Shown piece by piece: positions 52,312 to 58,579 of a stretch of 59,614 nt of DNA. Source of the stretch: a virus; the IMG/VR virus record IMGVR_UViG_3300028873_000024, positions 1 to 59,614 of that record, one strand, 5' to 3'. The notes beneath the pieces were generated by a model. It saw nothing but the letters and a program-made list of their open reading frames with translations. It did not search any database and was not told the origin of the DNA. The first letter of the stretch is position 1, and every line of letters begins with the position of its first letter. Made by a program: the position numbers and the translations under genes.

Positions 52312-52833
52312 ATGAGCTTAATAGATGTGTCATCCGCAATTGCAGCAACAAAAGAAAAACAAGTATTAAATAAGCCTTTTAAAACGCCAAAAGGCAAAGC
52401 CGCTTACGCCGTATATGTTAAAAACGACAAAGACGCGATTATCCGTGTAGATTTCGATGCTTGTCAAGCGAGCGACCCTACAAACCTCGGTCCACTTTGG
52501 ACTTCAGAACATTGGGGGTCTCAAGTTAATACTGCAAAAGCAGAAGATAATACTAACACCGCAACACAAACTGTAGACCAACTTTCCAATTTTTATTACG
52601 AAGGCAATTATAAGACGAAGGACGAACAGTGGGATGGTTACAGTTTTTATAGCCAACAGGCTCTTATTGATGCAATGCCAAAACTAAAACTTGCTCCGTC
52701 AGTTTATACTTTAAACATTCCTACCGCCAAGGAAACAAAGATTGGTTCAGATACTCTCTATAATTCCGAAGTAAAAACTCAATTGGATAAAGCCGCCCAA
52801 AAGGTCAAAGACCCAGTGAGCGGCAATATTTAA
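52312..52833 (+). CDS. Probable late protein (173 aa)
   Basis: Mixed alpha/beta, hydrophilic (KTPKGKAAYAVYVKNDKDAI; NFYYEGNYKTKDEQWDGY). Not recognised; leaderless class B gene. Confidence 0.6.
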   Translation: MSLIDVSSAIAATKEKQVLNKPFKTPKGKAAYAVYVKNDKDAIIRVDFDACQASDPTNLGPLWTSEHWGSQVNTAKAEDNTNTATQTVDQLSNFYYEGNYKTKDEQWDGYSFYSQQALIDAMPKLKLAPSVYTLNIPTAKETKIGSDTLYNSEVKTQLDKAAQKVKDPVSGNI

Positions 52834-52959
52834 TTAACGCGGTGGTTTGCAAAATCTACTAGGAAATGCGTTTGGAATAGATACTTTTACTTCCTTTGTT
52901 ACAGGAACGCCCTTCTTAATCAAGCCATCCCGATAATCGTAGAAAATCTCAAATGTCAA
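52834..52959 (-). CDS. Small protein with TTG start (41 aa)
   Basis: Reads (L)TFEIFYDYRDGLIKKGVP..., coding-like, no ATG; TTG at 52959 likely. The frame is continuous with the upstream gene except for its TAA. Ends next to the convergent plus-strand stop. Confidence 0.55.
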   Translation of the reverse strand: MTFEIFYDYRDGLIKKGVPVTKEVKVSIPNAFPSRFCKPPR

Positions 52960-52968
52960 GATAAATTT

Positions 52969-53346
52969 TTATTTAGAATTTGAAACCACAAATTTATAAA
53001 TAGTAGGAGTGTCTAAAATTTGGGCAAGAGTTAACCAATCAGTTACTGGATTTTCTTTTTCAATGGGATAATCTGTCATAACAACACAAACATTTTCGGG
53101 TTCCATTTCGTGGCGGGCTGTAGTTTCGGGGAAAGGAACAATAAATCCTGAATATGGCCATTGATTTACTGGCCTCATACCATCATCAAATTCCTTCCAA
53201 AATTCAACATCCTCTTCGTAACACCAGAAACATTCCGAACCGGCAATAAGTTTACCCTCTATTCGGCTCAATAAATTCTCATTTTTAAAAATTAAATCTC
53301 CTGCCTTATCGTATTCTTTGGCTAAATTAGCTAAATAATGTTTCAT
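52969..53346 (-). CDS. Hypothetical protein (125 aa)
   Basis: MKHYLANLAKEYDKAGDLIF..., with FWCYEEDVEFWKEF. Not recognised. Overlaps the DUF1643 stop. Confidence 0.65.
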   Translation of the reverse strand: MKHYLANLAKEYDKAGDLIFKNENLLSRIEGKLIAGSECFWCYEEDVEFWKEFDDGMRPVNQWPYSGFIVPFPETTARHEMEPENVCVVMTDYPIEKENPVTDWLTLAQILDTPTIYKFVVSNSK

Positions 53347-53822
53347 ATGAACCGAATTGGTTTCAAATCACCCTTTAAATACAGGGGATGACTAGGACTT
53401 CCATCACCGTTAATTTTAAGACAGTGAAGTTTTACTCCGATATTATTTAATAATTGTTTGATATTAATATCTTGATTGTGGTGTTTTCCATGTTTTCCCC
53501 AACCCGCTACTACGACGGATGCTTCACTAGCACACTGTAATATATAATGCTGATTATGAACTCCCACTGGATTAGGAACCGCTTTCATATTTTCAGGAGA
53601 CGTGTCACGCCACGCGAACAAATTCGTCATACAAAAACCACCGTAACCCCAAGCCTTTGAATAGGCTATACATCTGCGAATAGTAGGGTCATCAATGGAT
53701 TCATCGGCGGTCGAAGGATTGAGTCCTATAAAATTCACATAAAGACTGTTATTATCCCATTTTCTCCAAAGACTATACCTATAAAGTCTATCTGGACTAA
53801 AAGTTGTTTCACGATTGGTCAT
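53343..53822 (-). CDS. DUF1643 protein
   Basis: 159 aa. FIGLNPSTADESIDDPTIRRC, NLFAWRDTSP and VVAGWGKHG are the conserved segments of DUF1643, a family common in phages and bacteria with no established activity. Start at the ATG at 53822. Confidence 0.85.
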   Translation of the reverse strand: MTNRETTFSPDRLYRYSLWRKWDNNSLYVNFIGLNPSTADESIDDPTIRRCIAYSKAWGYGGFCMTNLFAWRDTSPENMKAVPNPVGVHNQHYILQCASEASVVVAGWGKHGKHHNQDINIKQLLNNIGVKLHCLKINGDGSPSHPLYLKGDLKPIRFI

Positions 53823-53849
53823 CAGCAAGTAATTACAATGTTACTAGCA

Positions 53850-54134
53850 TCAATTCCAGCATAACATGGAGATAAGCCCGTAAAAGAACAGACGATAAAT
53901 ACTAACTGGCCACAATAACGCAATTTGAAGGTAAACCCAAAATGGAATATTATTTAAGTAGTGATATAAATCTCCATCTACTTTCTTACCAGTTTTTTTC
54001 TTGGCGTAATCTTTTACTTGTTGTTGTTCGGCTGAAGAAAGCGTGTGAGAGAAAAATATTACTAACATCATAAAAGAAAACTGCGCTACAGCAATAATCA
54101 TATACCAAAATAAGATGTCAAGAAATATTTTCAT
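53850..54134 (-). CDS. Membrane protein with two TM helices (94 aa)
   Basis: TM1 (FWYMIIAVAQFSFMMLVIFF) and TM2 (WVYLQIALLWPVSIYRLFFY) flank a basic soluble loop. Not recognised; overlaps the next gene. Confidence 0.65.
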   Translation of the reverse strand: MKIFLDILFWYMIIAVAQFSFMMLVIFFSHTLSSAEQQQVKDYAKKKTGKKVDGDLYHYLNNIPFWVYLQIALLWPVSIYRLFFYGLISMLCWN

Positions 54135-54373
54135 TTTCCTTCTGGGCGTTTATCCAGACCTTTTTCCGCAAGAATGGCTGCTAAGTCATCAATATGAATA
54201 CAATCACACATACAAGCATATTCATTCGCACTTTGCACAACAGCTATATTACCATTACAGTAATCGTTTCCGGGTACTGCGCCATGTAATACACCGAAAG
54301 CAACTATCTTGCCACCTTCTAGTCTTACTATTTTATCTCCATTTTTTAATTCTCGTCCGTTTCTTGCATGCAT
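54131..54373 (-). CDS. Hypothetical protein (80 aa)
   Basis: HARNGRELKNGDKIVRLEGG: a small beta-barrel-like start, then CMCDCIH. Not recognised. Confidence 0.6.
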   Translation of the reverse strand: MHARNGRELKNGDKIVRLEGGKIVAFGVLHGAVPGNDYCNGNIAVVQSANEYACMCDCIHIDDLAAILAEKGLDKRPEGK

Positions 54374-54386
54374 ATTTTTCCTTATT

Positions 54387-54596
54387 TTAAGTTACTATTA
54401 ATTTTTTTGCGGTTTCTTGACCACATTTATCACAAACTAAAAGACCTACTAAGACAATTTCATTTTTGCCTGTTCCTGTAAATAGGGAAGAAACTTCCCT
54501 TTTTGCCGTAACGGTCTTGAAGTAATGGTGGCCGCATTGACACGGCATATTCTCAGCTTCGGCGACGGCTTTTTCAAAATCTTCTTTAGTAATCAT
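54387..54596 (-). CDS. Zinc-ribbon protein (69 aa)
   Basis: CQCGHHYF and, 30 residues on, CDKCGQE. Four-Cys ribbon. Function unknown. Confidence 0.65.
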   Translation of the reverse strand: MITKEDFEKAVAEAENMPCQCGHHYFKTVTAKREVSSLFTGTGKNEIVLVGLLVCDKCGQETAKKLIVT

Positions 54597-54934
54597 ATAA
54601 TATTAGAGCGTAATTCATGACGAATGTTCATAATAATTTTACCTAAATTATTTTCTCCTTGACGGGTTTTTATATCCTTACCCCAAAATATATCATTCCA
54701 ATTATTCCATTCGACAATCTTCCAATCCTCAGTTTTTAGAAGTTTGTTGGCCCAAGAAGTTCCTTTTTTAAATTTATGTTTTAGTGAAAAAGTCATTGCA
54801 GTAATGGAAAGTCGTTGATTCCAATCGTTTCTCCAAGGAAATTTTTCCTTATCCCTAATAGAAGTCTTTGCCCTAAAAGGAGACAAAGATGCTATTTCCT
54901 TTCTTAAATCCAATCTATCTTTCGGCATTTTCAT
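54593..54934 (-). CDS. NADAR domain, C-terminal part of a broken gene
   Basis: 113 aa. WNDIFWGKDIKTRQGENNLG followed by KIIMNIRHEL is the conserved end of the NADAR fold (N-glycosidase acting on ADP-ribose-type or riboflavin-pathway substrates). The N-terminal part of the same domain is the end of the upstream gene; only an in-frame TAA separates them. It could be translated from its own ATG, one codon after the stop. Confidence 0.75.
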   Translation of the reverse strand: MKMPKDRLDLRKEIASLSPFRAKTSIRDKEKFPWRNDWNQRLSITAMTFSLKHKFKKGTSWANKLLKTEDWKIVEWNNWNDIFWGKDIKTRQGENNLGKIIMNIRHELRSNII

Positions 54935-54937
54935 CGC

Positions 54938-55312
54938 TTAATAAAAATTTTCTGGAGTAGAATACGAAATGTTCTGGTATATCAGAGGTTGGTCGAATGG
55001 CAACATATTACTAAACCAATTTCTAATATATTTACTTTCGGCTAATTCGAGTAAGATGCGGCAATGACAATCCTCTTCTGGAAAATTACACCAGCATCCC
55101 AAAGTTTTGCCCTTTAATTCAGGTAATTCCAAAAGCAAATCAGGTTCACAATTTATTTTTAGTCTGAATTTATCTATTACCTCTTCTCTAGTTCCGTGTT
55201 TACCGATAATAAAAGGATTAGCCCATTTTGATTCCGCAAGTTCATAGGTTTTATTGGCCCTCCCACAATAAATGTCGTATGGCTTTCCAGATTTTACACT
55301 GACGATATTCAT
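54938..55312 (-). CDS. DUF4326 protein with start of a NADAR domain
   Basis: 124 aa. DUF4326 core: WANPFIIGKHGTREEVIDKF, GKTLGCWCNFPEEDCHCRIL. After it comes IRNWFSNMLPFDQPLIYQNI.YSTPENFY, the first strand and helix of NADAR, cut by TAA. DUF4326-NADAR fusions link nucleobase or ADP-ribose chemistry. CAA to TAA would explain the break. Confidence 0.75.
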   Translation of the reverse strand: MNIVSVKSGKPYDIYCGRANKTYELAESKWANPFIIGKHGTREEVIDKFRLKINCEPDLLLELPELKGKTLGCWCNFPEEDCHCRILLELAESKYIRNWFSNMLPFDQPLIYQNISYSTPENFY

Positions 55313-55869
55313 AATTTAATAGGAAGTAAAAATCCAACTAACCAACAAATAAATTTTAAAATTGCCTGAATAGCCAAAACAAATGACATTGTAATACCTG
55401 AAATTGTCCAATAATAAGGTTTATAGAGGAACTTGAACCACCACGACCTTCGTCTATTCTCGTTTTTAGACATAGAGTTTTGAAAACTACGAAAACCCTC
55501 TTCATATTCGGCCTTAGATTGTTTTTTGAAGTCTTTTAATTCATTTTTAGTAAGTATGCCGCCACAAAAAGAAAGTTCAAAAGTCAAAACATAAATCTCA
55601 GTTGAACTATCTGGGGCTATTACAGTAGAAGCGATGACTTGACCAGTGTGGTCTTCTTTGCGGAGTTTTATTTCATTATCTTGACCTTTCTCAAAATAAA
55701 GTTGATTTCCGGTGATACTGAACGTCGAGTAAAAAGCGGGCAACCCAAAAGTATTCCAAACTATTTTATCCCACTGAATTTCTTTAAAATATTGCATCAT
55801 CTCCGAGGGAAATGTAAAATTACTAGGATTTTCTATTATAAGAAAATTATTTGTTTGATTGGTATGCAA
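55309..55869 (-). CDS. Membrane protein downstream of the sigma factor (186 aa)
   Basis: Soluble N-terminal half and C-terminal TM segments (TISGITMSFVLAIQAILKFI, then CWLVGFLLPIKL). The ATG overlaps the sigma factor gene by 23 nt. ECF sigma factors are often followed by a membrane anti-sigma gene; nothing in the sequence proves that here. Confidence 0.55.
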   Translation of the reverse strand: MHTNQTNNFLIIENPSNFTFPSEMMQYFKEIQWDKIVWNTFGLPAFYSTFSITGNQLYFEKGQDNEIKLRKEDHTGQVIASTVIAPDSSTEIYVLTFELSFCGGILTKNELKDFKKQSKAEYEEGFRSFQNSMSKNENRRRSWWFKFLYKPYYWTISGITMSFVLAIQAILKFICWLVGFLLPIKL

Positions 55870-56386
55870 ATTTGACTCCTTGGTTATGTGAAATTAATTT
55901 CTTGAGATGCTGTTTGGCGTAAAATAATCTTGTTCTAGCCGAAGCTATGGGTATATTCAAAATCGCCGCGACTTCTTTTGAGGTTCCCGCGTTTTTCAAA
56001 GCCAACTCTATTATTTCTTTATGTTTAGAACTTAACTTATTTATTACGCCCCTAATAAGGAATTCTGATTCCTCTATATCTCCTCTGTGTGTTAATTCTG
56101 GTTCAACAGAAACTAATTCTCGGGAAGAACCATCTTTTTCAATAAAAATATCCTGCTTTTTATTATTATGGAAATAAAGTTTAACTTCATTTTTACAGAT
56201 AGAAATGAACCAAGTATTAAAAGAACACTTTTTTAAGAATTTGTCGTAATTTTTAATGGCTTTTAGGGAAGCTTCTTGCAAGATATCCTCCACGTCAGAT
56301 TCGGGGATTTTATATTTCGAGAAAATGTACGCTCTTGCTTTTTGCAAAGCCAAAACCATATCTTCGGAAAATTTACTTTTAATCAT
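55847..56386 (-). CDS. ECF-like RNA polymerase sigma factor
   Basis: 179 aa. Region 2: DVEDILQEASLKAIKNYDKF and FNTWFISICKNEVKLYFHN (the -10 recognition helix and core-binding helix); region 4: LSSKHKEIIELALKNAGTSKEVAAILNIPIASARTRLFYAKQHLK (the -35 recognition helix-turn-helix). Typical ECF size, with no region 1 or 3. It could direct host or phage RNA polymerase to a promoter set; the class B motif is a candidate. The gene itself has a class A promoter, so it is early. Confidence 0.85.
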   Translation of the reverse strand: MIKSKFSEDMVLALQKARAYIFSKYKIPESDVEDILQEASLKAIKNYDKFLKKCSFNTWFISICKNEVKLYFHNNKKQDIFIEKDGSSRELVSVEPELTHRGDIEESEFLIRGVINKLSSKHKEIIELALKNAGTSKEVAAILNIPIASARTRLFYAKQHLKKLISHNQGVKFAYQSNK

Positions 56387-56394
56387 CTATAAGA

Positions 56395-56423
56395 AGATTA
56401 GCATATATTTACTCGTTTGTCAA
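56395..56423 (-). promoter_or_regulatory. Class A promoter for the sigma factor
   Basis: TTGACA, 17 bp, TAATCT with TGC before the -10. Confidence 0.75.
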
Positions 56424-56724
56424 GGTTTTTTTCTCTGTCTTCGTAATAAGCAAAGACCCTCCATTGATTAGGAGAGGCGTCAGTATCAATCATTGTAATT
56501 ATTCTTGAAATATTTTGGCAGGATTCTGGCCCAAACATACTAACAGTATCATCAAGATTTTCGTTCCAAATATGATATCCTAAATACCATATATCTAACA
56601 CTCGTTCTTTAATGGTAAGAACAACACCTGTTTTAATTACTCCAGTTTTTAAGGTAATACTAACTGGAGTTTTTAATACTTTGGAAATAAACAATAATTC
56701 AGTAATTAATGATACAGTAATCAT
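56398..56724 (-). CDS. Hypothetical protein (108 aa)
   Basis: Beta-rich core (VSITLKTGVIKTGVVLTIKE) resembling a small barrel (Sm-like?), then an acidic part. Not recognised. ATGA overlap with the gene upstream. Confidence 0.6.
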   Translation of the reverse strand: MITVSLITELLFISKVLKTPVSITLKTGVIKTGVVLTIKERVLDIWYLGYHIWNENLDDTVSMFGPESCQNISRIITMIDTDASPNQWRVFAYYEDREKNLDKRVNIC

Positions 56725-56891
56725 ATATCTTCTATCAACTCCTTTAGCACCCCTAAATGAAAAATAACAGGACTTTCTCCGCTACAAATAATTCCTTTAT
56801 CTTCTAATAATTGGCGATAGTGAAAATCCTTAGTAGTTTCAATATCTACAATCTGTTTAATCAAGTCTAAAATTTGTTTTTTATTATTCAT
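56721..56891 (-). CDS. Hypothetical protein (56 aa)
   Basis: MNNKKQILDLIKQIVDIETT..., two helices and a short strand pair. Not recognised. Confidence 0.65.
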   Translation of the reverse strand: MNNKKQILDLIKQIVDIETTKDFHYRQLLEDKGIICSGESPVIFHLGVLKELIEDI

Positions 56892-56942
56892 ATTTATTTT
56901 ACAATATATTGGGATTCTTTATTTTTCTTTTTAAGATTCTCT

Positions 56943-57287
56943 TTATACAGCAAAGCATCCTGTCGGCCTGTGGGTGTTCTTGGAAAGACTCCCATTAGAT
57001 AGTGATTTTTCTTGTTCAAGACCGCGTAAAAGGCTTTTTTCTTCATTTATAATTTCCTTATTTTTTAATGTAAATTCGTCCATATATTGGTTCTCTTTAT
57101 CCGCCTGTCTGAATAGAAATTCAATATTACTCTTTATTTTAGGGATATTTTCGAAAAAATTATTATTTTGGGCCTCTTCTAATTCTCCATACGCCTGATA
57201 CAATTTAGTTTCAATAAATTGGGCAGAATTCAGAATGAGTAGGCATTCGTTTAATAATATTTCTTTCTGCTCTTCTTTTGATGACAT
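56943..57287 (-). CDS. Coiled-coil protein (114 aa)
   Basis: Long amphipathic helices (SSKEEQKEILLNECLLILN; RGLEQEKSLSNGSLSK). Not recognised. Confidence 0.65.
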   Translation of the reverse strand: MSSKEEQKEILLNECLLILNSAQFIETKLYQAYGELEEAQNNNFFENIPKIKSNIEFLFRQADKENQYMDEFTLKNKEIINEEKSLLRGLEQEKSLSNGSLSKNTHRPTGCFAV

Positions 57288-57307
57288 CTTTTAAGATTAG
57301 ATAAAAC

Positions 57308-57919
57308 TTAAAACGAATAATTCATTTTATTTCGCATTGGAGCGAAGAAATCCATAGTTTCTTGTTTAGAAAATCCATTTTTAGCATAATTAACACCCAA
57401 ACAAACAAATTCAACATTCCCTTCGATATAACCTTGTGATGAGTCAGTTCTATCAAGAGACGCTTGTATAATACTCTTTTTTAAATGTAAATTATTAGTT
57501 GTATCTCGCAATTCCATTTTAATTCCTGTATATGGACAAATCCCCTTTTGGAATTCAAAAAGTTTCTTTAAATATTGAACGGAAAGATTTGTTAGAAGAC
57601 TACCTTTTTCTTTATTCCTTGTTTTGGCTTTTCTAATAAAATATTTAAATGGAGTAAATTCATCTACCCTAGTCCATTTTTTATTGGGATATTTATTCTT
57701 AAATTCAATTAACGCTTTTGATATGAAATCTGGATTTTCTTTAGCAAAATTTTTATTCTTTATTAAAGATTCGTTTTTCATTGCAGCGCAAGACCGGCTG
57801 CAATAAAAATTAGTTCTGCCCCTTTTAGTTTGCCTATCATATTCCTTCTTCGGTTGATTAAAGGATTTCTGACAGCACTTACATTTTAGTTCTATTATTT
57901 TTTTAGCATTTTTTCTCAC
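57308..57919 (-). CDS. HNH-type homing endonuclease (GTG start)
   Basis: 203 aa. Zinc pair CKCCQKSF...FYCSRSCAAM at the N-terminus and the HNH-like core QKGICPYTGI, SLDRTDSSQGYIEGNVEFVC and YAKNGFS, as in phage endonuclease VII/HNH homing proteins. GTG start inside AAGTGTGAGA, a class B-like site. It lies 50 nt downstream of the tmRNA gene, matching the habit of homing genes here to sit beside small RNA genes. Confidence 0.8.
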   Translation of the reverse strand: MRKNAKKIIELKCKCCQKSFNQPKKEYDRQTKRGRTNFYCSRSCAAMKNESLIKNKNFAKENPDFISKALIEFKNKYPNKKWTRVDEFTPFKYFIRKAKTRNKEKGSLLTNLSVQYLKKLFEFQKGICPYTGIKMELRDTTNNLHLKKSIIQASLDRTDSSQGYIEGNVEFVCLGVNYAKNGFSKQETMDFFAPMRNKMNYSF

Positions 57920-57968
57920 ACTTTATATTAAACATCATGGTGGAGTTGAGAAGAACTATTTTTTAAAT

Positions 57969-58351
57969 TGGTGGAACTGGGCAGAGTCGAACTGCCGTGA
58001 ACTAACAAAACTAAATAAAATTCTACAAATATATCAACTTTTTGTCTTTCGATGGTTATATTAATTGAAAAATTCACCACCAATGTTTCGCTGTCTTTTC
58101 ATTACAACGAACCAAAATGTTTTTTCTCCAATTAATTCGTTCATTCATCGTATCAGAGTTCGGATGATGAACGGATAGCCGTTTTATTAGGCTACAACTG
58201 CTTCTGTGTTAAATTCCATCACTGGGATGAAACACATACTGCGATAAATGTTTTTAGCATTTAATTTTTTGCCGATGTTTCCCCGTGCCATACAGCAATC
58301 ACGGATTTGCATTTTATTTAACGTTACTAGTTTCGATACCAGTACAGTCCC
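57969..58351 (-). ncRNA. ssrA: tmRNA
   Basis: 383 nt. The 5' end GGGACTG pairs with the 3' CAGTTCC, then A and an encoded CCA; the third pair is G-U, the alanine identity pair needed for charging. The 3' T-arm is GGCAG-TTCGACT-CTGCC; the 5' part has CTGGTATCGA, matching the conserved CUGGNNUCGA of tmRNA. A tag reading frame ends ...NTEAVVA, then TAA TAA at about 58159-58164; the resume codon is uncertain. tmRNA rescues stalled ribosomes and tags their products. Transcribed from its own promoter at 58360-58388. Confidence 0.88.
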
Positions 58352-58359
58352 ATATTCTT

Positions 58360-58388
58360 ATATTACACCGATTTTACTGGATTGTCAA
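58360..58388 (-). promoter_or_regulatory. Promoter of the tmRNA (both classes combined)
   Basis: TTGACA, 17 bp, TAATAT, and the -10 sits in GGTGTAATAT; the mature 5' G lies 8-9 nt after the -10. Confidence 0.8.
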
Positions 58389-58566
58389 GTTCTAATAAAA
58401 TAGCTTTTTCAATTAATTTAATCATTTGTTCCTCTACTGTCAACAAATACTTCATAAATTCAAATTCCATTTGAATATCTTCATTGTAAACATGAGCCTC
58501 CCATCCGCAATCTAAACAGAAGCGTTCATTGTTTTCAATTTTTTGATTACAGCATTTAGTTTTCAT
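58363..58566 (-). CDS. Zinc-binding hypothetical protein (67 aa)
   Basis: KTKCCNQKI...FCLDCGWE: Cys pairs at the N-terminus; helical C-terminus. Its 3' end contains the tmRNA promoter. Confidence 0.65.
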   Translation of the reverse strand: MKTKCCNQKIENNERFCLDCGWEAHVYNEDIQMEFEFMKYLLTVEEQMIKLIEKAILLELDNPVKSV

Positions 58567-58579
58567 ATATTAGTAGCTT

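Noticed and set aside
54934-54945. Reassignment of TAA to glutamine in this phage
   Set aside because: Many well-defined genes end with TAA followed within a few bases by the next start, so TAA must act as stop generally; only local readthrough or mutation is possible.
57960-58351. RNase P RNA instead of tmRNA
   Set aside because: No RNase P core sequences; acceptor with CCA, T-arm and tag frame fit tmRNA.
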